Source of the DNA: Prauserella isguenensis
GTDB taxonomy: Bacteria; Actinomycetota; Actinomycetes; Mycobacteriales; Pseudonocardiaceae
DNA length: 64,000 nucleotides
Direction of reading: 5' to 3'
Assembly: GCF_014191605.1 (NCBI RefSeq)
Contig: NZ_JACHWU010000001.1
Span: 310,001 to 374,000 of the forward strand
Part shown: positions 37,691-45,779 of the stretch, piece after piece
How the letters are laid out: each line of letters opens with the position of its first letter
Position numbering within the stretch: the stretch's first letter is position 1
The notes under the pieces: generated by a model
What the model saw: only the letters and a program-made list of their open reading frames with translations
The model's database searches: none
What the model was told of the DNA's origin: nothing
Translations under genes and position numbers: made by a program

Positions 37691-37800
37691 CACCCGTGTT
37701 GCGTTCTCCAGCGCGCGTGTTGCAGATTCCGGGGCGCGTGTTGCGGATTCCGGAGACCGTGTTGGGTGGTTCCCCGGCCTGTGTTGCGGGGTTCGCGGCG
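37688..37800. repeat. 21-bp tandem repeat array (array 6)
   Basis: GTGTT begins at 37696, 37717, 37738, 37759 and 37781 (spacings 21, 21, 21, 22). Units resemble GTGTTGCGGATTCCGGAGACC. The array starts immediately at the methyltransferase stop codon (TGACACCCGTGTTGC). Confidence 0.88.
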
Positions 37801-37979
37801 ATGACGGCGTCCGCAGCGTAGGTATCGCGCGCCGGGTCATGGTGGGGCCAGCCCCACCACCGGCCTCGGGGAACGCCCCGACATGTCCCTGATATCGAAC
37901 GAATTCCCTGGTCATGGCCGCTGTAGCGGTGCTCTTCTCTTCCTGTACGCACCCGAACACCACAGGAACGGAGAGCGCC

Positions 37980-38939
37980 ATGCCCGTGTTGTCGACCGCA
38001 TCGACGCGGACCTACACGGCCCGCATCGCCGACAGTCGCGAGGAGATCCGCGCCGCGCAACGACTCCGCGCCACCGTGTTCGCCGGCGAACTCGGCGCCG
38101 ACCTGACCGCCGCACACGGCGCCGACCAGCCGAAGCACCGTGACGCGGCCCCGCAACACCAGCCCCGGCGTCCACAGCACGCGCCCATGGGTACAGCCGC
38201 GCGGCAACACATCGACGAACGGCGCCGGCCGGGAGACGGGCGAGCGCAACACGAGGCCGTGCGTGCAGAACACGAGGTCCCGAGTGCAGAACGCGCAGGG
38301 CTGAATGCAGGACACGGGGTGCCGAGTGCAGGACACGCAGGGCTCGACGCCGACGCGTTCGACGAGCTGTGCGATCACCTCGTCGTCACACACGAACCGA
38401 CCGGAGAACTCGTCGGTACGTACCGGATCCTGCCGCCGAACCGCTCCCCGGTGCCGTACTCCTCCACCGAGTTCGACCTCGCCGACCTGGCGCCGCTAGC
38501 GGACGACATCGTCGAGGCGGGCCGTTCGTGCGTGGCGCCGGCGCACCGCAACGGGTCCGTCATCACGCTGATGTGGTCGGCCCTCGCGCGGTACACGCTC
38601 CTCGCAGGCCACCGTTACCTGGGCGGCTGCGCATCGGTACCGCTCGGCGACGGCGGACACGCGGCGACGAGCGTCTGGCACCTCGCCTCCACCCGCCACG
38701 CCTCCCCGCCCGAGTACCGCGTGCGCCCGTACCGGCCGTGGCTGCCACCGCACGCCGCCGACCATCCGCGGTACGCCGACCTGCCGCCTCTGCTGCGCGG
38801 GTACCTGCGCCTCGGCGCGTGGGTGTGTGGACCGCCTGCCCACGACCCGGACTTCGACGTCGCCGATTTCTACGTCCTGCTGCCGCTCGCCGACGTCGAC
38901 GACCGTTACCTGCGTTACCTGCTCGGAGACGACCGGTGA
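37980..38939 (+). CDS. OlsB-like N-acyltransferase (GNAT superfamily) with an in-frame repeat insertion
   Basis: This 319-residue protein resembles ornithine-ACP acyltransferase/hemolysin-like GNAT proteins that make lyso-ornithine lipid. N-terminal IRAAQRLRATVFAGELGAD (residues about 22-40) and FDELCDHLVVTHEPTGELVG (from about 125), GTYRILPP, and VEAGRSCVAPAHRNG are family blocks. Residues about 50-123 are an insertion not expected in the family. Its last part is four heptads, AEHEVPS, AERAGLN, AGHGVPS, AGHAGLD, encoded by 21-bp repeats. Removing it gives a normal length. ATG 37980 follows GGAGAG. The next gene, a PlsC-like enzyme, overlaps by 4 bp. Confidence 0.86.
   Translation: MPVLSTASTRTYTARIADSREEIRAAQRLRATVFAGELGADLTAAHGADQPKHRDAAPQHQPRRPQHAPMGTAARQHIDERRRPGDGRAQHEAVRAEHEVPSAERAGLNAGHGVPSAGHAGLDADAFDELCDHLVVTHEPTGELVGTYRILPPNRSPVPYSSTEFDLADLAPLADDIVEAGRSCVAPAHRNGSVITLMWSALARYTLLAGHRYLGGCASVPLGDGGHAATSVWHLASTRHASPPEYRVRPYRPWLPPHAADHPRYADLPPLLRGYLRLGAWVCGPPAHDPDFDVADFYVLLPLADVDDRYLRYLLGDDR
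38151..38347. repeat. 21-bp repeat array inside the OlsB-like coding sequence (array 7)
   Basis: GCAACAC-type cores are at 38153, 38174 (ACAGCAC), 38204 and 38246. TGCAGGACACG-type cores are at 38264, 38285, 38306 and 38327, exactly 21 bp apart. The two variants are in phase through their shared AACACG/GACACG core (38248 to 38269 is 21 bp). Because 21 is divisible by three, copies do not shift the reading frame. Confidence 0.9.
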
Positions 38940-39934
38940 ACGCGGGAGCGAACCCGTGGCGGGCAAGTTCACCGTGCACTCCCCGGTGCGTCACGCACCG
39001 GTTGCCGCCGGTGCGGACCATGGAGAGCGTGCGGCGAACCGTGGCCCTCACGAAAGTCCTGACCAGCACCCTCCTCGACGACACCGACGACACCGACGAC
39101 CACTGCGACACCGACCACCGGGGCGTCGCCGACGTCCGGCACCGGGCCGCGGGTACCCTCGAGGCCCTGGGCATCACGCTCACCGTCACCGGCCCGCTCA
39201 CCACCTCCCCGCGCCTCGGAGCCGTGAACCCGCAACGCGGCGTGGGGACGCTCGTCGTGGCGAATCACGTGTCGTGGCTGGACATTCCGGCGTTGCTGGC
39301 CCTCGAGCCGGTGCGGTTCCTGGCGAAACGTGAGGTCGCGGGCTGGCCGTTCGTCGGCGGGCAGGCGCGGCGGATGGGCACGCTGCTGCTCGACCGGTGG
39401 TCACTGCGCGGGTTGCCTGCCTCGGTCGACGCCGTCGCGGAGCGTCTGCGCGCGGGCGAGACGGTCGCCGTGTTCCCCGAGGCCACGACGTGGTGCAGCG
39501 CCCCTGGCGGGCCATTCCGCCGTGCGGTGTTCCAGGCCGCACTGGACGTCGGCGCACCGGTGCGGCCCGTCACGCTGTCGTATCGCCAGCGCGGCGAACC
39601 GTCGACGATCGCGGCGTTCGTCGGCGACGACGGACTGGCCGCGTCGCTGGCCCGCGTGATCCGGGCCCGTGGACTGGAGGTTCACGTCGACGTCCACGAC
39701 GCCCTCGACCCGACCGGCGACCGCCGCACCCTCGCCCGTCGCGCGCAGCGCGTCGTCCAGGGCGGCGCCGAGTTCCGGCACACCGCGCCGCAGAAGACCC
39801 CGTCACAGAACACCACGCCGCAGGACGCCACGCCGCACGACACAGCGCACCGCGACGCGACCCACCACCCCACGGTCGGCACCGACCCCGCGGGCACCAC
39901 GAACGACGCCGACACCGGGCCGGCGCATGTTTGA
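38936..39934 (+). CDS. 1-acyl-sn-glycerol-3-phosphate acyltransferase-like protein (OlsA-like)
   Basis: This protein of about 332 residues has the LPLAT motif ANHVSWLDIPALLAL with catalytic His/Asp, and a second block VFPEATTWCSAPGG (Ala replaces the more usual Gly). Together with the preceding GNAT protein it matches the OlsB-OlsA order for ornithine-type lipids; lipid identity is inferred. GTG 38936 overlaps the GNAT stop (GTGA). The last 50 residues are a Thr/His/Pro/Asp-rich repetitive tail (TPSQNTTPQDATPHDTAHRD) encoded by irregular 15-bp repeats. Confidence 0.85.
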   Translation: MNAGANPWRASSPCTPRCVTHRLPPVRTMESVRRTVALTKVLTSTLLDDTDDTDDHCDTDHRGVADVRHRAAGTLEALGITLTVTGPLTTSPRLGAVNPQRGVGTLVVANHVSWLDIPALLALEPVRFLAKREVAGWPFVGGQARRMGTLLLDRWSLRGLPASVDAVAERLRAGETVAVFPEATTWCSAPGGPFRRAVFQAALDVGAPVRPVTLSYRQRGEPSTIAAFVGDDGLAASLARVIRARGLEVHVDVHDALDPTGDRRTLARRAQRVVQGGAEFRHTAPQKTPSQNTTPQDATPHDTAHRDATHHPTVGTDPAGTTNDADTGPAHV

Positions 39935-40772
39935 CGTGCTGCACGACATCACCACGCTGCTGCAGAGCCATCTCGACGAGCCGTGGTTGTGGCTGGTGGT
40001 GTTCGCGGTAGCGGGGCTGGATGCGCTGCTGCCGTTCATGCCCAGCGAGTCGACCGTGATCACGATGGCGGTCCTGCTGGGCGCGTCCGACGTGCCGGGG
40101 TTGGCGGGCCTGACGGTGGTCGCGGCGCTCGGCGCGTGGGCGGGTGACTGCGCGGGCCACGGGATCGGCCGCGGTCTCGGGCCGTTCGGCACGTCCCGTC
40201 TCCTGCGCAGCGAACGGGGCAGGCGGAACTACGCGTGGGCCGAGGACCGGCTCCGGAGGCATGCCGTACTGCTGATCGTCGCGGGCCGCTACTTCCCGGG
40301 AGGGCGGGTCGCGTCGTCACTGGCGACGGGCGGGCTGAAGTACCCGTTCGGCCGGTTCGCGCTGCTCGACCTGGCGGGCACGACGATCTGGGCGGTGTAC
40401 TCGGTGCTCATCGGGGCGGCGGGTGCGGCGAGTTTCGCCGACGACCCGGTGGCGGGACTGCTCGTGGCGTTCGCACTGGGCCTGCTGGTCTTGGGTTTCG
40501 TCGAGGGTGGCAGGCGGCTACTGTCGCGCCGTGAGCACCGAGCCGACGAATCCGGACCGCGCTCCCGATCCGCGGAGCAATCTCCACAGGCGGAGCGATC
40601 CCAGCCCGCGGAACAATCCCAGCCCACGGAGGAACGACGGCCCGCTGAGCTACGAGACGCTGCTGACGGCGTTCGACGAGCAGGGCGACGCGCTGCGGGA
40701 GGCAGCACTGGAGGCGGGGCCGGAGGCGACCGTGCCGACGTGTCCGGAGTGGACTGTCGCACGCCTCGTTAG
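39927..40772 (+). CDS. DedA family membrane protein with a long overlapping C-terminal tail
   Basis: This 281-residue protein: residues 1-205 are a normal DedA (SNARE-associated/VTT) domain with PFMPSESTVITMA, the GDCAGHGIGRGLG segment and GRYFPGGRVASSLATGGL. DedA proteins act in lipid-carrier or phospholipid translocation. The last 80 residues are a hydrophilic tail that is out of frame with the start of the next gene for 242 bp and includes Gln/Ser/Pro/Glu repeats (AERSQPAEQSQPTEE). Either the ancestral stop was lost or both frames are used. ATG 39927 overlaps the acyltransferase stop by 8 bp. Confidence 0.85.
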   Translation: MFDVLHDITTLLQSHLDEPWLWLVVFAVAGLDALLPFMPSESTVITMAVLLGASDVPGLAGLTVVAALGAWAGDCAGHGIGRGLGPFGTSRLLRSERGRRNYAWAEDRLRRHAVLLIVAGRYFPGGRVASSLATGGLKYPFGRFALLDLAGTTIWAVYSVLIGAAGAASFADDPVAGLLVAFALGLLVLGFVEGGRRLLSRREHRADESGPRSRSAEQSPQAERSQPAEQSQPTEERRPAELRDAADGVRRAGRRAAGGSTGGGAGGDRADVSGVDCRTPR

Positions 40773-41361
40773 GCACGTCGCCGCGGTGCAGGCGTGGGTG
40801 CTGGCCTGCGTCGCCGACCCGGGCGGCAGCGAGGCGCGCGGCGAGCGCCCGCCGAAGGTGTGGGAGGAGATCGTCCCCTGGTGGGACGACAAGCGTGCGG
40901 CGCTGCGCCGCGCGTTCGACGCCGGTCCGGACACGCCAGCGCAGATGCTGTTCCCGTTCTACGAGGCGAACCTCGGCGCGTGGGCCCGGCGCCAGGCGCA
41001 TGAGGTCGCCATTCACCGTGTCGACGTGGAGCTCGCGGGCCGCCAGGAGGCGACGACGTTCGACACGGCGTTCGCGGCCGACGGCGTGGACGAGGCACTG
41101 TCGATGATCATCCACCGCAGAGGCACGGACTGGTCGGCGGTCGGGGCGAGCGGCACGGTGCTCGTGCACGCCGAGGACGCCCGCCGCCTGTGGTCGTTGA
41201 CGCTCGCACCGGGGCAGCCGCCCGCGCTCGCGGCGCCCGCCGAACCCGACGTCACGCTCAGCGGCGGGGCGGACGCCGTCTACAAGCGGCTGTGGCGCAG
41301 GCCCGCCGACGTGTCGATCACCGGCGATGCCGAGCTGCTGGACCCACTCGAGACCCCCTGA
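40531..41361 (+). CDS. Mycothiol-dependent maleylpyruvate isomerase family protein
   Basis: This protein of about 276 residues has the TIGR03083 DinB-like fold: PTCPEWTVARLVRHVAAVQAWV near the N-terminus and the metal-binding RRQAHEVAIHRVDVELA. These enzymes use mycothiol as cofactor. The sterol-carrier-like C-terminal half includes VHAEDARRLWSLTLAPG. GTG 40531 is inside the DedA gene. The first 45 residues are low-complexity (RRSDPSPRNNPSPRRN) and are read from the same DNA as the DedA tail. Substrate is unknown. Confidence 0.85.
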   Translation: MSTEPTNPDRAPDPRSNLHRRSDPSPRNNPSPRRNDGPLSYETLLTAFDEQGDALREAALEAGPEATVPTCPEWTVARLVRHVAAVQAWVLACVADPGGSEARGERPPKVWEEIVPWWDDKRAALRRAFDAGPDTPAQMLFPFYEANLGAWARRQAHEVAIHRVDVELAGRQEATTFDTAFAADGVDEALSMIIHRRGTDWSAVGASGTVLVHAEDARRLWSLTLAPGQPPALAAPAEPDVTLSGGADAVYKRLWRRPADVSITGDAELLDPLETP

Positions 41362-41396
41362 CCAGCGCGAATACCCGCGGCGGATAATGGGTTGCC

Positions 41397-42266
41397 GTGC
41401 CCGATACGCGTAAGTACGTCATCAAGTTCGGCTGCCCCGACCGCACGGGGATCATCGCCCGCATCTCGTCGTTCCTCGCCGAGCTGGGCGGCTGGATCAC
41501 CGATTCGGCTTATCACACCGACCCGGACACGGGATGGTTCTTCACGCGGCAGGTGGTGACTGCCGAGTCGATCCCGTTCGAGATCGACGAGCTGCGCGCG
41601 CGGTTCGCAGGCATCGCGCGGTCGCTGGGCGCGGAGGCCGACTGGAAGGTCCTCGACAGCGCCGAGCGCAGGCGTGTGGTGATCCTCGTGTCGAAGGAGG
41701 GCCACTGCCTGTACGACCTGCTGGGGCGGGTCGCCTCCGGGGAGCTGGACGTCGACGTCGCCGCGGTGATCGGCAACCACGAGCACCTCGCCGACATCAC
41801 ACGTGCGCACGGGATCCCGTTCCACCACGTGCCGTTCGGCAAGGACGCGGAGTCGAAGGCCGAGGCCTTCGCGCAGGTGGCACGGCTGGTCGACTCCCAC
41901 GACCCGCACGCGGTGGTGCTGGCGCGGTTCATGCAGGTCCTGCCGCCGGAACTGTGCGCGGCGTGGGCGGGCCGGGCGATCAACATCCACCACAGCTTCC
42001 TGCCGTCGTTCATCGGCGCGCGCCCGTACCACCAGGCGCACCAGCGCGGGGTGAAGCTCGTCGGCGCGACGTGCCACTACGTGACGGCCGACCTCGACGC
42101 GGGGCCGATCATCGAGCAGGACGTGATGCGGGTCGACCACACCGATTCGGTCGACGACCTGATCCGCAAGGGCCGCGACGTCGAGAAGGTCACGCTCTCG
42201 CGCGGCCTGCGGTGGCACCTAGAGGGGCGCGTCCTCGTGCACGGCAACCGGACCATGGTGCTGTGA
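41397..42266 (+). CDS. purU: Formyltetrahydrofolate deformylase
   Basis: This 289-residue protein hydrolyses 10-formyl-THF to formate and THF, balancing one-carbon units. It has an N-terminal ACT domain (YVIKFGCPDRTGIIARIS) and a formyltransferase-like domain with NIHHSFLPSFIGARPY (catalytic Asn/His) and DAGPIIEQD (Asp). GATAAT at 41383-41388 lies 8 nt before GTG 41397, which suggests a leaderless mRNA. Its 3' end overlaps the convergent ABC ATPase gene by 48 bp. Confidence 0.95.
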   Translation: MPDTRKYVIKFGCPDRTGIIARISSFLAELGGWITDSAYHTDPDTGWFFTRQVVTAESIPFEIDELRARFAGIARSLGAEADWKVLDSAERRRVVILVSKEGHCLYDLLGRVASGELDVDVAAVIGNHEHLADITRAHGIPFHHVPFGKDAESKAEAFAQVARLVDSHDPHAVVLARFMQVLPPELCAAWAGRAINIHHSFLPSFIGARPYHQAHQRGVKLVGATCHYVTADLDAGPIIEQDVMRVDHTDSVDDLIRKGRDVEKVTLSRGLRWHLEGRVLVHGNRTMVL

Positions 42267-43097
42267 CTCGCCCGCCGACGCGCCTACCGGCTGCCCCGCC
42301 GGCGCCGACCGGGCGGTGCGGGATACGGGGACGATCATCGGCGTGCCGGTCTCGGGGTCGTCGATGACGCGGCACGACAGGCCGAACACGTCCTCGACGA
42401 GGTCGGCGGTGACGACCTCCGACGGCTCGCCCTGCGCGGCGACGACCCCGCCGGGCCGCATGACGACCAGGTTCGTGGCGTAGCGGCACGCCTGGTTGAG
42501 GTCGTGCAGCACGGCGACGAGGGTGTGCTCGCCGTCGTCGTGGAGGTCGGCGCACAGGTCGAGAACCTCGATCTGGTGCGCGATGTCGAGGAACGTCGTC
42601 GGCTCGTCGAGCAGCAGGATCGGCGTCTGCTGTGCCAACACCATCGCCAGCCACACCCGCTGTCGTTGCCCGCCGGACAGTTCGTCGACGACCCGCTCGG
42701 CCAGGCCCGCGACGCCGGTGAGCCGCATGGACTCGGCCACGACGGCCTCGTCCTCGGCCGACCACTGCCGGAGCACGCTCTGGTGCGGATATCTGCCGCG
42801 CGCGACCAGGTCGCCGACGGTGATGCCGCCCGGCGCGGTCGACGACTGCGGTAGCAGGCCGAGCCGCTTGGCCACGTCCTTCGACCGCTGCGACGTGATC
42901 GCCTTGCCGTCGAGGTGCACGGCGCCCGCCTTGGGTTTCAGCATTCGCGCCAGCGCCTTGAGCAAGGTCGACTTTCCGCACGCGTTGGGGCCGATGATCA
43001 CGGTGAACGACCCGTCGGGGATGTCGACGGACAGTCCGTTCGCGACGGTCGCCTGGTCGTAGGCGAGCGTGAGGTCCTCGGCGCGCAGCCTCGTCAT
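42219..43097 (-). CDS. Iron-siderophore ABC transporter ATPase (FecE/FepC type)
   Basis: This 292-residue ATPase has Walker A GPNACGKSTLLKAL, Q-loop LLPQSSTAPG, signature DELSGGQRQRVWLAM, Walker B ILLLDEPTTFLD, and H-loop VLHDLNQACRYA. It would energise import of ferric siderophore through the two adjacent permeases. ATG 43097 overlaps the permease stop (ATGA). It is the last gene of an operon headed by an IdeR-type box. No substrate-binding protein gene is nearby. Confidence 0.95.
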   Translation of the reverse strand: MTRLRAEDLTLAYDQATVANGLSVDIPDGSFTVIIGPNACGKSTLLKALARMLKPKAGAVHLDGKAITSQRSKDVAKRLGLLPQSSTAPGGITVGDLVARGRYPHQSVLRQWSAEDEAVVAESMRLTGVAGLAERVVDELSGGQRQRVWLAMVLAQQTPILLLDEPTTFLDIAHQIEVLDLCADLHDDGEHTLVAVLHDLNQACRYATNLVVMRPGGVVAAQGEPSEVVTADLVEDVFGLSCRVIDDPETGTPMIVPVSRTARSAPAGQPVGASAGESQHHGPVAVHEDAPL

Positions 43098-44239
43098 GCG
43101 TACCTGCCCTTTCCGCGCCATTCCGACGCCAGCAGCCAGATCAAGTAGAGCCCGCCGACACAGCCGGTGGCCGTTCCGACGGGCAGTTGCGCCGCGGGGA
43201 ACAGCTGCTGCACCAGCAGGTCTCCCGTCGCCAGCAGCAGCGCCCCGACGAGCGCGGTCGTCACCAGGCCGGGCGCAGGCGACCGCGTGAGCCTGCGGGT
43301 GAGCTGCGGTGCGGCGAGTGCGACGAACGTGATCGGTCCCGCCGCGGCGACGGCGAAGGCCGCGAGCAGCACGCTCACGCCGATCAGCACCGTCCGGTCG
43401 CGCCCGGTGCGCACGCCGAGCGCGCTCGCGGTGTCGTCGCCGAGTTCCATCATCGACAGCGACCGCGTCCGCGACAGCGCCACCGGCAGCAGCACGGCCA
43501 GTGTGACGGCGGCCGCGACGACGTGTTCCCAGCCGCGCGAGTTGACGCTGCCGACGAGCCACGCCTGCGCGGTGAGCGCGTCGTGCAGGCTGGCGCGCGT
43601 GATGAGGAACGAGTTCGCGGCGACGGCGAGCGCGTTGATGCCGATGCCCATGAGCACGAACCGCAGACCGCTCACGCCGCGGTGGTAGGCGAGCACGTAG
43701 ATCAGCAGCGCCGCGACGATGCCGCCGGCCAGTGCGCCGAGCGAGACCTGCAGCATCGTGCCGCCCAGCACCGTGATGACGACGAGCGCCCCCGTGGCGG
43801 CCGCACTGGTGAACCCGATGACGTCGGGGCTGCCCAGCGAGTTGCGGGTGACGGTCTGCAGGAGCCCGCCGCTCACGGCCAGCATCGCGCCCACGAGCAC
43901 CGCCACCAGCAGTCGCGGCAGCATCAGCGTGTAGACGACGAAGTCACCCGTCTCGTCGCCGCGGCCCGCCAGGGAGGCGAGCACCTGGCCGAGGGTCAGC
44001 GAGTACTCGCCCGCGGTCAGCGTCACGATCATGACGGCGGCCAGCAGCGCCGCGACGACGGCGGCGACGACGAGCGTGCGCGGCGCGAGACGCAGCGACA
44101 GGCCGCCCGCACGGACGACGCGACCGGAGACGGGCCGGGTACCTGCGCGCCGGGGACTCGTGGCCGCGGTGTGGGAGTTCGCGGTGTCGGGGTTCGCGGT
44201 GTCGCTGGCCGCGGTGTCGCTGGTGGGAGGCGGGGTCAC
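43094..44239 (-). CDS. Iron-siderophore ABC transporter permease (FecCD family, second)
   Basis: This 381-residue permease with about nine membrane helices contains GGLLQTVTRNSLGSPDVIGF and the ATPase-coupling region LGDDTASALGVRTGRDR, plus GPITFVALAAPQLTRRL. The N-terminal 40 residues are a Thr/Ala/Asp repeat (SDTAASDTANPDTANSHTAA) encoded by 15-bp repeats. GTG 44239 overlaps the upstream permease stop by 4 bp. Confidence 0.93.
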   Translation of the reverse strand: MTPPPTSDTAASDTANPDTANSHTAATSPRRAGTRPVSGRVVRAGGLSLRLAPRTLVVAAVVAALLAAVMIVTLTAGEYSLTLGQVLASLAGRGDETGDFVVYTLMLPRLLVAVLVGAMLAVSGGLLQTVTRNSLGSPDVIGFTSAAATGALVVITVLGGTMLQVSLGALAGGIVAALLIYVLAYHRGVSGLRFVLMGIGINALAVAANSFLITRASLHDALTAQAWLVGSVNSRGWEHVVAAAVTLAVLLPVALSRTRSLSMMELGDDTASALGVRTGRDRTVLIGVSVLLAAFAVAAAGPITFVALAAPQLTRRLTRSPAPGLVTTALVGALLLATGDLLVQQLFPAAQLPVGTATGCVGGLYLIWLLASEWRGKGRYA

Positions 44240-45390
44240 AGGGAAGTCAGCTTTCGCTTGCGGCACAGGACGAGGAACACCGGCACGCCGATGACCGCCG
44301 TGACGATGCCGACCTGGATCTCCGCGGGCGGCGCGACGACACGGCCCGCCACGTCGGCGCCGACGAGCAGCATGGGCGCGAGCACCAGGGAGTACGGCAG
44401 AACCCAGCGTTGGTCGGGTCCGGCGATGAACCGGGCGACGTGCGGCACGGCGAGTCCGACGAACCCGATCGGGCCGACGGCGGCCGTGGCGGCGCCGCAC
44501 AGCAGCGTGATCGCGACGGCCCCGGCGATGCGGATGCGGTCGGGGTGCGCGCCGAGCGCCTTGCCGAGGTCGTCCCCCATGGCGAGGGCGTTGAGCGGAC
44601 GCATCAGCAGCAGGGCCGCCGCGACGCCGACGGCCATGAACGGCAGCACGGGCAGCAGCACGTCGTAGTAGCGGCCCGACAGCGACCCGACCTGCCAGCG
44701 CCGGAACTCCTCGAACGCATCCGGCGCAGTGAGCATGAGACCGCTGTTGACGGCGAACAGCACCGCGGTGACGGCGGCACCGGCGACCACGAGCCGTTCC
44801 GGCGTGGCGCTGCGCGCGCCCGCACTGCCGAGCGCGTAGACGACGACGCTCGCCACGGCGGCCCCCGCGAACGCGAGCCACACGTACCCGAGCACGGTCG
44901 TGATGCCCAGGTAGGTCAGCGCCAGCGCGACACCGGTCGAGGCGCCCATCGTGATGCCGAGCAACCCGGGGTCGGCGAGCGGGTTACGGGTGAGGGCCTG
45001 CATGAGGGCGCCCGCGAGGCCGAGGCTCGCACCGACGAGCACGGCGAGGATCGTGCGCGGGATGCGGTACTCGTGGATGACCACGGACGCGTCCGACCCG
45101 TCGGCGTGCCACAGCAGGTCCCACGTCTGCAGGAAGGGAATCCCCTTCGACCCGAACCACACGCTCGCCAGCGCGAGGAGGAGCAGCACTCCGACGGCCA
45201 CCAGCAGCCCCGCGCCGCGTACGACGGTCCCCCGCGTGGTGGGCGCCGGGGTGGGTGGCTCGTGAGCCGTGGCGGACGCCCGGTCCGTGGGAGCCGCGCC
45301 GCCCGGGACGGCCGCATCGCCCGCACCTCGCCCGCCACGCGCGCCGGGCGAGGTGCGGGCTCCGGGCTCGGTCCCGGCGGTCGACGACAT
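44236..45390 (-). CDS. Iron-siderophore ABC transporter permease (FecCD family, first)
   Basis: This 384-residue permease has GALMQALTRNPLADPGLLGI, MGDDLGKALGAHPDRIR and GPIGFVGLAVPHVARFI, standard FecCD landmarks. The first 55 residues are a low-complexity cytoplasmic tail. ATG 45390 directly abuts an IdeR-type operator, so the transcript is probably leaderless or nearly so and would be shut off by iron-loaded repressor. Confidence 0.94.
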   Translation of the reverse strand: MSSTAGTEPGARTSPGARGGRGAGDAAVPGGAAPTDRASATAHEPPTPAPTTRGTVVRGAGLLVAVGVLLLLALASVWFGSKGIPFLQTWDLLWHADGSDASVVIHEYRIPRTILAVLVGASLGLAGALMQALTRNPLADPGLLGITMGASTGVALALTYLGITTVLGYVWLAFAGAAVASVVVYALGSAGARSATPERLVVAGAAVTAVLFAVNSGLMLTAPDAFEEFRRWQVGSLSGRYYDVLLPVLPFMAVGVAAALLLMRPLNALAMGDDLGKALGAHPDRIRIAGAVAITLLCGAATAAVGPIGFVGLAVPHVARFIAGPDQRWVLPYSLVLAPMLLVGADVAGRVVAPPAEIQVGIVTAVIGVPVFLVLCRKRKLTSL

Positions 45391-45408
45391 AAGGTGAGGC
45401 TAACCAAT
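45390..45408. promoter_or_regulatory. IdeR/DtxR-type iron box at the ABC operon start
   Basis: TAAGGTGAGGCTAACCAAT matches the consensus TTAGGTTAGGCTAACCTAA at 15 or 16 of 19 positions. It overlaps the first base of the permease ATG, so repressor binding would cover the transcription start of a probably leaderless message. Confidence 0.8.
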
Positions 45409-45478
45409 CGGGTGACGCGCCACGACGTGTGTCTCCCCACGCCGGCCGCTCCCGGGGTGCGCCCGCACCCCGTGGCCG

Positions 45479-45655
45479 GTGTTGCGACTCCCGGGGCCCG
45501 TGTTGCGGATCCCGGGGACCATGTTGCGGATCCCAGGGACCGTGTTGCAGGTCCCAGGGACCGTGTTGCGGATCCCGGGGACCGATCACCGCGCGTGTTC
45601 TGCATTCGGGCACGCGTGTCCTGCGCTCCTGCACGCGTATCCCGCACTCGGGCAC
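45479..45655. repeat. 21-bp tandem repeat array with both variants (array 8)
   Basis: GTGTTGC or ATGTTGC begins at 45479, 45500, 45521, 45542 and 45563 (all 21 bp apart). These are followed by CGCGTGTYCTGC-type units at 45592, 45613 and 45634 (21 bp apart). It shows both sequence variants in one array, lying between two divergent transcription units. Confidence 0.9.
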
Positions 45656-45779
45656 CGTTCCCGGTGCTGGTCGGCGCCGGTTTCGGGGTCGCCGTTCCCG
45701 ACACCAGGGCAAGGGCCGGGGCAGGGCCGCGAAAATCCGTTGCGCCGGACGGTCGCAGGCGCACAGGCTGCGCGCATGA

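Noticed and set aside
7296-45655. CRISPR arrays
   Set aside because: The tandem arrays have no unique spacers: units are contiguous every 21 bp and diverge gradually. No cas genes are present.
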